A program made the position numbers and the translations under genes. Shown one piece after another: positions 34,833 through 43,723 of a stretch of 64,000 nt of DNA. The stretch covers positions 19,389 through 83,388 of the forward strand of contig JAGAOV010000003.1 of NCBI GenBank assembly GCA_017623515.1, read 5' to 3'. Every line of letters begins with the position of its first letter. Within the stretch, counting starts at the first letter, position 1. The stretch comes from Ruminococcus sp. Lineage in GTDB: Bacteria; Bacillota; Clostridia; Oscillospirales; Ruminococcaceae. The notes under the pieces were generated by a model, which saw only the letters and a list, made by a program, of their open reading frames with translations, was not told the origin of the DNA and did no database searches.

Positions 34833-35465
34833 TCAGCCCTCTTCCTCGTTTTCAAAATATATCCGCACGGCTTCTCCGATAACGCTGTAGCCGTAGCCCA
34901 TGCGCACCAGAGCAGCCTTGCATTTTTCAACCTTCTGCCTGTCGTTTTCATCCTCAAGCAGACGACTGTATTTTTTATTCATAAGCCGGAGAACATTCTC
35001 CAGCTGAAGCTCCTCGTCCATATATGGCAGGAGCGTTTTATCTGTAACGGCTGAGGGTATCCCCTTCTGATAAAGTATCTCCTTTATTCTTCTCGGCCCG
35101 TAGAGCTTTGTTTCAAAGGCTCTTCTTGCCGTCTGTTCTGCATATTTCCAGTCGTTAATAAGACCATGATATGCAAGCTTATCAAGAACAGAATAGCATA
35201 CCTCTTCATCATAATTCCGGACAAGCTTGGTAAACAGCATATGATAGCTGTATCCCTGTCCGTCAAGGAGATATAATGCCCTTTGATACGCTCTTCTTGC
35301 ATCGTTATCGAAGAGCATCCTTTTCAGAGTATCCTCCTGAATCTCCTGTGAATCAAGGAGACCGTACCTTGCTGCTATTTCACGGTGAATGGAGAAAACA
35401 TCTCCGTTTTCCAGGGAAAGCTCAATATAAGCTCCGTGCTGAGGTGTACAAGACAGTATCTTCAT
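34833..35465 (-). CDS. recX: Recombination regulator RecX
   Basis: Modulates RecA filaments by direct binding. 210 residues with the RecX helical repeats (ARRAYQRALYLL, SYHMLFTKLVRNY, YGPRRIKEILYQKGIP). It follows recA by only six nt; its ATG has no Shine-Dalgarno sequence, so translation is probably coupled to the end of recA. The order recA-recX is normal. Confidence 0.92.
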   Translation of the reverse strand: MKILSCTPQHGAYIELSLENGDVFSIHREIAARYGLLDSQEIQEDTLKRMLFDNDARRAYQRALYLLDGQGYSYHMLFTKLVRNYDEEVCYSVLDKLAYHGLINDWKYAEQTARRAFETKLYGPRRIKEILYQKGIPSAVTDKTLLPYMDEELQLENVLRLMNKKYSRLLEDENDRQKVEKCKAALVRMGYGYSVIGEAVRIYFENEEEG

Positions 35466-35471
35466 ACAATA

Positions 35472-36695
35472 TTATACAGGAGTGAATTCATCAAATTCCT
35501 CATCATTTCCGGAATCGGAATCTTCCGGTTCAGCATCGGCTTCATCATTCGCAGCAGACGCAGCGGCAGCCTTTGCAGCGGCAGCTTCAAGGCGTGATGA
35601 AGGTGATTTACGCTGTTTGTCAGCATCAGCCGCCGCCTCCGCAGCCGCCTTTTCCTCTTCCATTTCCTTGAGACGCTTTCTTATTTTTTCTTCAAGCTCG
35701 TTCATCATATCAGGATCGGCAAGGATGATTTCCTTGATGTTGTCTCTTCCCTGTCCAAGCTTATTTCCCTCATAGCTGAACCATGAGCCGCTTTTCTGGA
35801 TGATGTCAAGCTCAATAGCCATATCAAGTATTTCACCGGTACGTGAGATACCCGTACCGTACATAATATCGAATTCGCATGTCTGGAAAGGCGGAGCGAC
35901 CTTGTTCTTGACGATCTTCACCTTGGTTCTTGCGCCGATGATATTAGAACCGTCCTTGATAGGCTCGCCCTTTCGTACTTCCATACGTACAGATGCATAG
36001 AATTTTAATGCACGTCCGCCGGGAGTGGTTTCCGGATTGCCGTACATCACGCCGATCTTTTCACGTATCTGGTTGATGAACAGAGCCACGCAGTTTGACT
36101 TGGAAATAACAGCGGTAAGCTTTCTCATAGCCTGTGACATAAGTCTTGCAAGCATACCAACGTGGGTATCACCCATTTCGCCGTCGATTTCAGCCTTTGT
36201 TGTAAGAGCCGCAACGGAGTCAACTACCAGAACGTCAATAGCACCGGAACGAACCAGTGCTTCTGCAATTTCAAGAGCCTGTTCGCCGCTGTCCGGCTGT
36301 GAAACGAGGAGATTATCAATATCAACGCCCAGAGCCTTTGCATATTTCGGATCAAGGGCATGTTCAACGTCGATGAAAGCAACCTCGCCGCCCAGCTTCT
36401 GAGCCTCGGCAACGATATGGAGGGCAACAGTAGTTTTACCGGAGCTTTCAGGGCCATAGAGTTCAACTATACGACCTCTTGGAACGCCTCCTATACCCAG
36501 AGCCATATCAAGAGCGATAGAGCCTGTAGGGATAGCGTCAACTTCCATGGAAGCGGCTTCACCGAGACGCATGATAGTACCGCCGCCGTATACCTTTTTT
36601 ATATGGGCAATGGCACTTTCAAGAGCCTTTTTTTTCTCTTCGGCTGTAACAGGAAGAGTGTTCTGGTTTTTCTTTTTAAGGTCAGCTTTTGCCAT
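35472..36695 (-). CDS. recA: Recombinase RecA
   Basis: Strand-exchange ATPase and SOS co-protease. 407 residues, longer than the usual 350 because of a low-complexity Ala/Glu/Asp-rich C-terminus (about residues 350-407), which in other RecAs tunes DNA binding. Walker [10 protein letters not shown] is at 81-89. Walker B-like [10 protein letters not shown] and the L2-region [17 protein letters not shown] are intact. ATG 36695 follows AAAGGAAA. No clear SOS box could be placed upstream; an imperfect palindrome ATTCTTGAACAGAAT lies at about 36748-36762. Confidence 0.98.
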   Translation of the reverse strand: MAKADLKKKNQNTLPVTAEEKKKALESAIAHIKKVYGGGTIMRLGEAASMEVDAIPTGSIALDMALGIGGVPRGRIVELYGPESSGKTTVALHIVAEAQKLGGEVAFIDVEHALDPKYAKALGVDIDNLLVSQPDSGEQALEIAEALVRSGAIDVLVVDSVAALTTKAEIDGEMGDTHVGMLARLMSQAMRKLTAVISKSNCVALFINQIREKIGVMYGNPETTPGGRALKFYASVRMEVRKGEPIKDGSNIIGARTKVKIVKNKVAPPFQTCEFDIMYGTGISRTGEILDMAIELDIIQKSGSWFSYEGNKLGQGRDNIKEIILADPDMMNELEEKIRKRLKEMEEEKAAAEAAADADKQRKSPSSRLEAAAAKAAAASAANDEADAEPEDSDSGNDEEFDEFTPV

Positions 36696-36810
36696 ATATT
36701 TGGTTTCCTTTCTGTAGTAATTTTTTATATTTTCTTATCGTATATATTCTTGAACAGAATGAATCAATCTGAATGTTTTGTCAAAGGCTCATCAACTTGA
36801 GCATCGGAAA

Positions 36811-36888
36811 TTGTAGGGGACGGCGCCCACGACGTCCCGTTAATTACGCAAATCACCTGCGGGGCGTCGAAGGCGCCGCCCCCTACAA
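36811..36888. repeat. REP-like element, copy 5
   Basis: TTGTAGGGGACGGCGCC to GGCGCCGCCCCCTACAA with the CGACGTCCCG/CGGGGCGTCG inner arms; nearly identical in its core to copy 1. Confidence 0.8.
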
Positions 36889-36914
36889 ATTCAGGGATTT
36901 TTATAATACAAGAT

Positions 36915-37985
36915 TCACCCCAAAAACGTCCTCAGCTGTTCTTCAAGCTGCGCCTTGACCACATTGTATGAAAAATCCTGCTGTCTCCTGCGCTGCTCAC
37001 CGATTATTTCACGTTTCAGGACAGAATCACAAAGTACACGGTCTGCTGCAAACGCTGCTTCAAGGGGGTCTTTGTTGTCAAGAAGTACGCCTGTTCCGCC
37101 CAGTGTATCCGGAACTGCACATGAAGCATAGGCAAGTATCGGCACGCCGAAGTGCATAGCCTCTACAAGCGGCACACAGAAGCCCTCATGCTCACTCATG
37201 CAGATGAACATATCAGCTATCTGGTAGTAGGCTATCATCTGTGAGAATGGAATGTGACCGGTGAAAAGAACGTTTTCCAGCTCAAGAGCATGAACATAGC
37301 GCATCAGACGCTTATAGTATGCCTCCGTTCCCTGCCATGAACCAACAAAAATAAGACGTGATCTGGGATTACAATGCTTCTGGTAGCAGTAGAATGTCTT
37401 TATTATATCCTCATGCTTTTTATTTGGAGCAACTCTTCCCACAAAAAGGAAGTTTACATATCCGTCACTGTCGTATCTTCTGAGAATATCAGAGTCCGGT
37501 CTCTGTGCATAGTCAGAAAATGGTATAAGTATAGGTCTTACAGCAATGTCACAGTTATATCCGAGGTCACGAAGCTCGGATTTGTTGTACTGTGAATCCG
37601 CAAGGCAGAAGTCAACCTTGCCTGCAAGATGTGCCGCACCCTTGCGCCCGTAATCAAGAAGCTCCTCTATTTCACCGTTGTATGGTCTGAAAAAATATGA
37701 GGGCGTTATATTATGGTATATGACACCTTTGCGGCAGCGAAGCTTATCAATAGTAAAACTGAGGTCGGAGCCGGTGGAAAGATGATAGAGAACGGCATCA
37801 GACTGGGAAAGTCTTGGCATACGGCTGACATGCTTTGCCGAACCGGATGGAAGTCTCTTATCAATATTTTCTGCAAATATGCTGGTCTCATATCCCATGT
37901 CCCTGAGAACCTTTCCTACTGCAATTGCGTCATTGCTTACAGCATCGCCCATTGCAAGGGTAGGCAGGAGCTGAAATACACGCAT
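36915..37985 (-). CDS. Glycosyltransferase, GT-B fold (GT4-like)
   Basis: 356 residues. The C-terminal half has the GT4 nucleotide-sugar site: NFLFVGRVAPNKKHEDIIK near residue 190 and the E-x7-E motif in SEHEGFCVPLVEAM near residue 285. The N-terminal half begins MRVFQLLPTLAMGDAVSNDAI, which is typical of transferases for cell-surface polysaccharide or rhamnan synthesis. The start overlaps the stop of the upstream gene (TGATG), so expression is coupled to the coiled-coil protein at 37985-38482. The sugar donor is unknown. Confidence 0.9.
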   Translation of the reverse strand: MRVFQLLPTLAMGDAVSNDAIAVGKVLRDMGYETSIFAENIDKRLPSGSAKHVSRMPRLSQSDAVLYHLSTGSDLSFTIDKLRCRKGVIYHNITPSYFFRPYNGEIEELLDYGRKGAAHLAGKVDFCLADSQYNKSELRDLGYNCDIAVRPILIPFSDYAQRPDSDILRRYDSDGYVNFLFVGRVAPNKKHEDIIKTFYCYQKHCNPRSRLIFVGSWQGTEAYYKRLMRYVHALELENVLFTGHIPFSQMIAYYQIADMFICMSEHEGFCVPLVEAMHFGVPILAYASCAVPDTLGGTGVLLDNKDPLEAAFAADRVLCDSVLKREIIGEQRRRQQDFSYNVVKAQLEEQLRTFLG

Positions 37986-38482
37986 CAGCCATTCTCCTTC
38001 CGCAGCTGCTGAAGCTGGTCACTGAGATAGATGACCTGCTGCTGGAGCTTGTCTATTTCCATACGGTTGCTTTTTTGCTGAAGCTCCAGTGCTTCAATGC
38101 GCTTTGCAAGGGACGCTGTACTCTGCGCCTGAGCGTCCTGAATATAGAGTTCAAGCTGCTGCACAGCCTGCGCAGTGTTTGCATTTATTGCAGACTGCTC
38201 ATCGGCAATAGGTTCAGCATAGAAACGGATAAATTTTCTTATTGCCTTCCTGAAAAGTCGTGTTACAGGATTGCCCTCAATAGGGTTATCAGTAGTCAGA
38301 TGGAAATTATCCGATATGTAGCATACATTTTTATGAAGATGATCGGGATCATAGTGCTCTGCACGGTCTCTGGGATTTGCGTCACAAGGAATATCCGCAA
38401 AGGACAGCATTTCGCCTGAAAGACCTTTTTCCTGTATGTCGGCTCGTATTTCCGACATTATCTCTTCAATATTAAGACTCAT
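37985..38482 (-). CDS. Coiled-coil protein paired with a glycosyltransferase
   Basis: 165 residues, cytoplasmic by composition. The N-terminal 90 residues (IEEIMSEIRADIQEKG..., NFHLTTDNPIEGNPVTRLFRKAIRKF) resemble a conserved module found ahead of methyltransferases and glycosyltransferases in Firmicutes polysaccharide loci. The C-terminal 75 residues form a coiled coil rich in Gln and Ala (IEALELQQKSNRMEIDKLQQ). It shares an overlapping stop-start with the glycosyltransferase, so the two probably work together, perhaps as an oligomerising or membrane-docking partner; that is inference. Confidence 0.75.
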   Translation of the reverse strand: MSLNIEEIMSEIRADIQEKGLSGEMLSFADIPCDANPRDRAEHYDPDHLHKNVCYISDNFHLTTDNPIEGNPVTRLFRKAIRKFIRFYAEPIADEQSAINANTAQAVQQLELYIQDAQAQSTASLAKRIEALELQQKSNRMEIDKLQQQVIYLSDQLQQLRKENG

Positions 38483-38521
38483 AATCAGTGCATTCCTTTC
38501 TTCATGGCATTATTCAGATTT

Positions 38522-38550
38522 ATTATACCCCATTTCTGCGGAAAAGTCAA
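38522..38550 (-). promoter_or_regulatory. SigA-type promoter of the coiled-coil/glycosyltransferase pair
   Basis: Minus strand TTGACT (38545-38550), 17 nt, TATAAT (38522-38527). Confidence 0.75.
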
Positions 38551-38648
38551 TACACAACGAAAACTCGTTTATCATCCTCTCATCAGTAAGCCCTAAAAAG
38601 AATATTCGCAGAGAATGGAGCATAGGCTGTAGCAGTGGAGGTATGCCT

Positions 38649-40478
38649 ATGAAAAAAGAGAACGGTGCAGCATATACAATAGCACTTGCAGGAAACCCGA
38701 ATTCGGGAAAATCGACCTTGTTCAATCTGCTTACGGGAATGAAGCAGCATACAGGAAACTGGGCAGGGAAAACAGTGGAAAGTGCGGCAGGAGAATTTCA
38801 CAGGAATGGAAAGAGATACCGTCTGATAGATCTGCCGGGCATATACAGTCTTTCATGTCAATCTGCGGAAGAAAAGGCGGCATATGATTTTATAGCAGAT
38901 GAACATCCGGATGCTGTTATAGTTGTATGCGACAGCACATGCCTTGAAAGAGGTCTGATACTGGCAGCTGAAACAAAGTCTCTTGGGTGTCCGATGGTGC
39001 TGTGTGCAGGTCTTATTGACGAGGCTGAAAAATGCGGATTCAGAATTGATTTTGAAAAAATGTCAGAGCTTTTGGGCGTGCCAACAGCAGGCATTTCCGC
39101 AAGAAAAAAGATCGGGATAGATCATCTTCTTGATATTCTTGACAATGTTCTTATGAATAATGAAACCTCTGATGAAAAAGAACCGGAGCTTCCTACGTCA
39201 GAGGAGGCAGCAGGTAAAGCAGAGGAAATATTCAGGGAATGTGTTTCCGTTCCGGAAAATGCTGGAAAAAACGACCGCCGTACAGACCAGTTCATTCTCG
39301 GAAAATTTACGGGCATTCCTATCATGCTCCTGCTTCTGGGACTGGTTCTCTGGATAACTATTATCGGCGCAAACTATCCCTCTCAATGGCTGCAATCAGG
39401 ATTTGCTATCCTCGGCGAATACCTGCGAAGTATTCTTTCCGCTGTGCCTGACTGGCTGGAAAGCATGCTAATTGATGGAATATATACGGTGCTTGCGTGG
39501 GTAGTTGCGGTTATGCTGCCCCCCATGGCGATATTTTTTCCGCTTTTCACACTCCTTGAGGACTGCGGATTTCTTCCGAGGGCGGCATTCATCCTTGATA
39601 AGAGCTTTGAAAAAGCCGGAGCATGCGGAAAGCAGGGACTTACGATGTGCATGGGACTTGGCTGCAATGCGGTAGGCGTAACCGGATGCAGGATAATACA
39701 TTCAGAGCGTGAACGGCTCATAGCCATACTTACGAATTCCTTTGTACCATGCAACGGACGTTTCGGGACGCTCATTGCACTTATTACGGCATTTTTTGCA
39801 CAAGGCAGCGGCGGATCATTTTTATCGGCAGCAATTCTTTCCCTGCTGATCCTTCTGGGAATATGTCTTACACTTCTTGTATCAAAGCTTCTTTCGGTGA
39901 CAGTTCTGCGTGGAACATCATCTTCATTTATATTAGAGCTGCCGCCGTACCGCAAGCCGGAGATAGCAAAAACTCTTGTTCGTTCACTGATTGACAGAAC
40001 GCTGAAGGTTCTGGGGAGAGCCGCAGTAACAGCTGCGCCTGCCGGACTTATTCTCTGGATACTTGTAAATCTGAAAATAAACAATACCTCTCTTATAGCA
40101 TACGTTTCCGATTTTCTCGATGCTCCGGCATCGTTCATAGGACTTGACGGCGAAATACTTACCGGATTCATTATGGGATTTCCAGCCAATGAAATAGTTC
40201 TTCCGGTTATTCTGATGCTGTACCAGTCAGGCAGCGTTCTTACGGAAACAGCAGGCACTCATGAAGTTTTTGAAATTCTTTCCTCAAATGGCTGGAGCTG
40301 GGTAACAGCACTATGTACGATAATTTTCATGCTGTTTCATTATCCATGTGCAACAACCTGTCTTACAATAAAAAAGGAAACGGGAAGTCTGCGCTGGACG
40401 ATTCTTGCTATGATAATTCCGCTTATCTGCGGAATAATTCTCTGCGGAATAATTGCATGTATATTCAGAGCCTTTTGA
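38649..40478 (+). CDS. feoB: FeoB-like ferrous iron transporter, divergent G4 motif
   Basis: 609 residues from ATG 38649 (GGAGGT six nt upstream). G domain: G1 GNPNSGKST, G2 region HTGNWAGKTVE, G3 DLPGIYSL. The G4 motif, normally NMxD, reads AGLIDEA, so the guanine-contacting Asn is replaced by Gly. Two Gate (nucleoside-recognition) domains follow, with Cys-containing segments MGLGCNAVGVTG and FVPCNGRFG. At 609 residues it is shorter than E. coli FeoB (773) and has no FeoA gene beside it. It is probably a second-type FeoB of Clostridia; iron specificity is inferred from the family. Confidence 0.88.
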   Translation: MKKENGAAYTIALAGNPNSGKSTLFNLLTGMKQHTGNWAGKTVESAAGEFHRNGKRYRLIDLPGIYSLSCQSAEEKAAYDFIADEHPDAVIVVCDSTCLERGLILAAETKSLGCPMVLCAGLIDEAEKCGFRIDFEKMSELLGVPTAGISARKKIGIDHLLDILDNVLMNNETSDEKEPELPTSEEAAGKAEEIFRECVSVPENAGKNDRRTDQFILGKFTGIPIMLLLLGLVLWITIIGANYPSQWLQSGFAILGEYLRSILSAVPDWLESMLIDGIYTVLAWVVAVMLPPMAIFFPLFTLLEDCGFLPRAAFILDKSFEKAGACGKQGLTMCMGLGCNAVGVTGCRIIHSERERLIAILTNSFVPCNGRFGTLIALITAFFAQGSGGSFLSAAILSLLILLGICLTLLVSKLLSVTVLRGTSSSFILELPPYRKPEIAKTLVRSLIDRTLKVLGRAAVTAAPAGLILWILVNLKINNTSLIAYVSDFLDAPASFIGLDGEILTGFIMGFPANEIVLPVILMLYQSGSVLTETAGTHEVFEILSSNGWSWVTALCTIIFMLFHYPCATTCLTIKKETGSLRWTILAMIIPLICGIILCGIIACIFRAF

Positions 40479-40537
40479 GTTATAATACTCCTTGCAAGGC
40501 GAACAGCCTGCAAAAAAACACGAAAGGCGGATTTACC

Positions 40538-40693
40538 ATGAGCTATCAGGAAAACCGTAACCAGAACAACAGCAATAATAACAACAGCCAGAACAAAAAC
40601 CAGAACAACAATCAGAACAGAAATCAGAACAACAACCAGAACAGAAGCCAGAATAACAGCCAGAACAGAAACAACCAGAATCAGAACGGCTGA
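40538..40693 (+). CDS. Asn/Gln-rich 51-residue protein
   Basis: A very low-complexity small protein: after MSYQEN it is almost only Asn, Gln, Arg, Ser and Lys in an imperfect QNRNQNN repeat. A plausible ribosome binding site (AAAGGCGG, 8 nt spacing) and a strong terminator after the stop support a real gene. It begins 60 nt past feoB. I know no family for it. Such compositions are seen in spore-coat-like or prion-like proteins, but nothing here proves either. Confidence 0.6.
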   Translation: MSYQENRNQNNSNNNNSQNKNQNNNQNRNQNNNQNRSQNNSQNRNNQNQNG

Positions 40694-40705
40694 GAAATTC
40701 TGTAG

Positions 40706-40745
40706 AAAAAGGGAGCTGCTGCATTACTGCAACAGCTCCTTTTAC
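40706..40745. terminator. Bidirectional terminator between the Asn/Gln-rich gene and recR
   Basis: GGAGCTGCTGCA (40712-40723) pairs with TGCAACAGCTCC (40728-40739); T-runs follow on the plus strand and A5 precedes it for the minus strand. Confidence 0.8.
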
Positions 40746-40748
40746 TTA

Positions 40749-41351
40749 TTACATTTCACTTCGGTTATGCAGCGACTTATATAAAGTCACCTCGTCCGCA
40801 TATTCAAGGATACCGCCGACAGGCAGACCGAATGCAAGACGTGTTACGGTTATATCCATAGGCTTGAGAAGACGTGCAATATACATCGCCGTAGCATCGC
40901 CCTCTACCGTTGGATTAGTCGCCATAATGACCTCTTTGACATTGCCCTTTTGTATTCTTGCCAGCAGCTCACGTATTTTCAGCTGATCGGGCATTACGCC
41001 GTCGATAGGCGAAATGAGACCGTGAAGTACATGATACACGCCGTTATACTCATTAGTTCGCTCAAAAGCGGAAACGTCCTTAGGGCCTTCAACAACGCAG
41101 ATAACGTCATGTTCTCTTCTGTCGTCATCGCATATGGGACAGATTTCTCTGTCGGTGAGATTCTGACAGCAGCTGCAATAACGTATCTCCTTTTTTGCTG
41201 CACGAAGAGCATCGGCGAAAGAATCAATTTCCTCGTGACTTCTGGAAATCATGTAGTAAGCAAGCCTCTCCGCAGTTTTCATGCCGATACCCGGCAGACG
41301 TGCAAAATGCTCTGTGAGAACTACAAGAGGCAGTGCGTTATGATCTGCCAT
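40749..41351 (-). CDS. recR: Recombination mediator RecR
   Basis: Works with RecO (and RecF) to load RecA at gaps. 200 residues, normal. The helix-hairpin-helix LPGIGMKTAERLAYYMI, Cys4 zinc finger CSCC...CPIC (about residues 57-73) and Toprim domain (CVVEGPKDVSAFE, then ATNPTVEGDATAMYI) are all present. Start follows YbaB's stop by six nt; third gene of the ffs-dnaX-ybaB-recR unit. Confidence 0.97.
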   Translation of the reverse strand: MADHNALPLVVLTEHFARLPGIGMKTAERLAYYMISRSHEEIDSFADALRAAKKEIRYCSCCQNLTDREICPICDDDRREHDVICVVEGPKDVSAFERTNEYNGVYHVLHGLISPIDGVMPDQLKIRELLARIQKGNVKEVIMATNPTVEGDATAMYIARLLKPMDITVTRLAFGLPVGGILEYADEVTLYKSLHNRSEM

Positions 41352-41357
41352 TACCGA

Positions 41358-41705
41358 TTAAAACATTCCCGGCAGAGAAACACCGCCAGTGATCTTGCTC
41401 ATTTCAGTTTCAGTAGTTGTTTCAACAGCGCCTACAGCCTCATTGAATGCGCTGATGATAAGATCCTGAAGCATCTCAATATCCTCCGGATCAACGACTT
41501 CCGGCTTAATTGTGAGAGCCTTTACAGTTTTCTTGCCTGTTACAACAATCTCAACTGCACCGCCGCCTGCTGTTGCAGTAAATTCTCTTCCTTCGATGTC
41601 TTCCTGAAGTTCAGTAATCTGATCCTGCATCTTCTGTGCCTGACGGATCATTGCATTCATGCTCTGTGCTCCGCCCTGATTCTGCTTGGGTAATCTTGCT
41701 TTCAT
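41358..41705 (-). CDS. YbaB/EbfC-family nucleoid-associated protein
   Basis: 115 residues; forms a DNA-binding dimer. N-terminal helix MIRQAQKMQDQITELQEDIE and core strands FTATAGGGAVEIVVTGKKTV are typical. Lies between dnaX and recR as in most Firmicutes. The first residues (KARLPKQNQGGAQS) form a short extra tail. Start follows AAGGAGA. Confidence 0.95.
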   Translation of the reverse strand: MKARLPKQNQGGAQSMNAMIRQAQKMQDQITELQEDIEGREFTATAGGGAVEIVVTGKKTVKALTIKPEVVDPEDIEMLQDLIISAFNEAVGAVETTTETEMSKITGGVSLPGMF

Positions 41706-41771
41706 TGTGAAAATCTCCTTAAAGATAAATTTTTAAAGTTTTTCCGGAAACATCCGTGATATGGAGTTCCG

Positions 41772-43298
41772 TTATTCAACAGCAGTTTCAATATTGCTGT
41801 TAATTGCCTTTTGTATAAGATTCTGAGCCATGCTTTCCTGCTGGCTTTCCTCATTGCATTTTCCGAGTATCTTGTATTCTCTTCCCATAATGCGTTTTAC
41901 CGTTTCACCCAGAGACTGGGCATTTTCACGGTTTTTGAGAAGTGTGAGGAAAAATCTGTTTTTGGTTACAATAAGCATGTAGCCGCCGTTTACAAATGCG
42001 CTTGATTCTGCAAGGCTTCCGGATACTGCGGGATTTACCGCCCTGTATTCCTCAAGAATATCCGCCCACTGTTCAACAGGCTTAAAATCCTCTGGTCGAA
42101 GCTTTTTCTGCGGCTGACCTGATTCCTGACGTTCCTGCTGTACAGGTTCAGTTTTCCGGCTTACTGCCGGCTGAACTATCTGCTGCACCGGCTGAACCGC
42201 TGCCTGAACTGCCTTGGGCTTCGGCATTGTAAGTGAAATAAGAGCCATTTCCAGTTCTATCCGCTTATTAGGACTTCTCTGCATTCTCTCACGGCAGTCC
42301 TGAAGAGCCGCTGTATGTGAAAGAATATCCTCCATGCTCATTTTCTTTGCAGCTGCGGCAAGTCTTTCCATTTCATCGGGCATACATGACAGAAGCTCAT
42401 TTTTACTGCATCCTGCTTTGAGAAGCATAATATTTCTAAGCTGTTCTGTAAGTTCCTCGCAAAGCCTGCTCATATCCTTTGAACATCTGTGAAGCTCCCC
42501 AGTTACCTCCAGAGCCTTTGCAGCCTGTCCGTCTGTAACAGCGTCAATAATATCAAAAAGAGCATCCCTGCCTGCTGTTCCTGCGGATTCCGAAACAACC
42601 GCCGATGTTATTTCATCAGATACAGCGGCACACTGATCCAGAAGAGATATAGCGTCACGCATACCTCCGTCTGATATTCTTGCAATAAGGAGTGCAGCGT
42701 CCTCATGAAGAGTGATCTGCTCCTCTGCCGCAATAAAGCTCAGTCTTGCAGCAATATCCTCTGTTCTGATCCTTCGGAAATCATAACGCTGACATCTTGA
42801 AATAATAGTAGCAGGTACTTTGTGTATCTCGGTAGTTGCAAGTATGAACTTCACATATGCCGGCGGTTCTTCCATTACCTTCAGAAGCGCACCCCATGCA
42901 CTGGGCGACAGCATGTGAACCTCGTCAATGATATACACCTTGCAGCGGCAGCGTTCGGGCATATATACAGTACCCTCACGGAGATCACGAATATCCTCTA
43001 CGCTGTTATTTGAAGCAGCGTCTATTTCTATAATATCGGAGAGTGTTCCCTTGTCAGCATCTCTGCATATATCGCAGGAGAGACACGGTACGCCGTTTTC
43101 TGCGTTGGGACAGTTGACCGCCTTTGCAAGTATTCGGGCGCAGGTAGTCTTGCCCGTACCTCTTGAGCCTGTGAAAAGATAAGCATGGGCAGTTTTGCCG
43201 GTGCATACCTGATTTCTCAAGGTAGAGGTTATATGCGGCTGCGAAATAACGTCATCAAAGGACAGAGGCCGCCATTTCCGGTATAATGCTTTATACAT
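41772..43298 (-). CDS. dnaX: DNA polymerase III subunit gamma/tau
   Basis: Clamp-loader ATPase. 508 residues. Walker A GSRGTGKTTCARILAKAVNC, zinc site CLSCDIC, Walker B IDEVHML and sensor 1 LATTE are all present. Domain III follows, then a Pro/Gln-rich linker (about 355-405) and a short tau-type C-terminus. No slippery frameshift sequence was evident. ATG follows AAAGGGGCG. Downstream of the SRP RNA gene, with which it likely shares a promoter. Confidence 0.96.
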   Translation of the reverse strand: MYKALYRKWRPLSFDDVISQPHITSTLRNQVCTGKTAHAYLFTGSRGTGKTTCARILAKAVNCPNAENGVPCLSCDICRDADKGTLSDIIEIDAASNNSVEDIRDLREGTVYMPERCRCKVYIIDEVHMLSPSAWGALLKVMEEPPAYVKFILATTEIHKVPATIISRCQRYDFRRIRTEDIAARLSFIAAEEQITLHEDAALLIARISDGGMRDAISLLDQCAAVSDEITSAVVSESAGTAGRDALFDIIDAVTDGQAAKALEVTGELHRCSKDMSRLCEELTEQLRNIMLLKAGCSKNELLSCMPDEMERLAAAAKKMSMEDILSHTAALQDCRERMQRSPNKRIELEMALISLTMPKPKAVQAAVQPVQQIVQPAVSRKTEPVQQERQESGQPQKKLRPEDFKPVEQWADILEEYRAVNPAVSGSLAESSAFVNGGYMLIVTKNRFFLTLLKNRENAQSLGETVKRIMGREYKILGKCNEESQQESMAQNLIQKAINSNIETAVE

Positions 43299-43332
43299 AA
43301 AAATACGCCCCTTTCGTTATTACACAAAAAAT

Positions 43333-43454
43333 CCGGAACATAGGTGTGCAGGTTTACTGCGGCACACAAAACGATCCGCTTAATGCTGCTCGGTCTCCCG
43401 CCTGACATGGTTCACGGTGCTTCATTGCACAGGACCCGCACACCTATATTCCGG
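43333..43454 (-). ncRNA. ffs: Signal recognition particle RNA, small bacterial type
   Basis: The ends CCGGAATATAGGTGTGC and GCACACCTATGTTCCGG pair to close a long rod. At the tip (minus strand, about 43385-43415) is the universally kept domain IV: GTCAGG on one side and GAGCAGCA on the other, around a GGGAGACC apical loop of GNRA type. These are the Ffh-binding symmetric and asymmetric loops. Size about 120 nt, short type without Alu domain. Position just upstream of dnaX matches B. subtilis and relatives. Confidence 0.88.
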
Positions 43455-43506
43455 ATACTGTCCGGACATACTCCAACTGATATAGAAATCCGAATCAGAT
43501 GAATCT

Positions 43507-43535
43507 ATTATACCACACTCAAAAACAAATTTCAA
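43507..43535 (-). promoter_or_regulatory. SigA-type promoter of ffs and probably dnaX
   Basis: Minus strand TTGAAA (43530-43535), 17 nt, TATAAT (43507-43512); initiation is expected near 43500, some 45 nt upstream of the mature SRP RNA. Confidence 0.75.
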
Positions 43536-43648
43536 GTCTTTTTTCACAAAAAAATCGTTCAGGAGAAACTTTTTTTATCCTCTGTGCATTCTGCGTGAAA
43601 ATCATACGTTGGTCAGGTGAATTTAGAGGGGATTTTATTGAGATTCCG

Positions 43649-43678
43649 TTGACATAAAGATGTAGAATATGTTACAAT
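43649..43678 (+). promoter_or_regulatory. SigA-type promoter of the papain-family protease gene
   Basis: TTGACA (43649-43654), 18 nt, TACAAT (43673-43678), 45 nt upstream of the start codon. Confidence 0.75.
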
Positions 43679-43723
43679 AACATACAGAGAGGAATACATC
43701 AACCTTTAAGGAGGCAACTTTTT

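Noticed and set aside
36748-36762. ATTCTTGAACAGAAT as an SOS/LexA box of recA
   Set aside because: It is an imperfect palindrome that fits neither the B. subtilis type (CGAAC-N4-GTTCG) nor the E. coli type; no lexA gene is in view to support it.
38436-38648. N-terminal extension of FeoB
   Set aside because: It overlaps a divergent promoter and has no ribosome binding site; the G domain starts right after ATG 38649.
41772-43298. Programmed frameshift in dnaX
   Set aside because: No A/T slippery run with downstream hairpin was found in the expected region, and the full-length frame is continuous.
43320-43460. Hairpin between dnaX and the protease gene as a mere terminator
   Set aside because: The long rod with GTCAGG/GAGCAGCA tip identifies it as SRP RNA.
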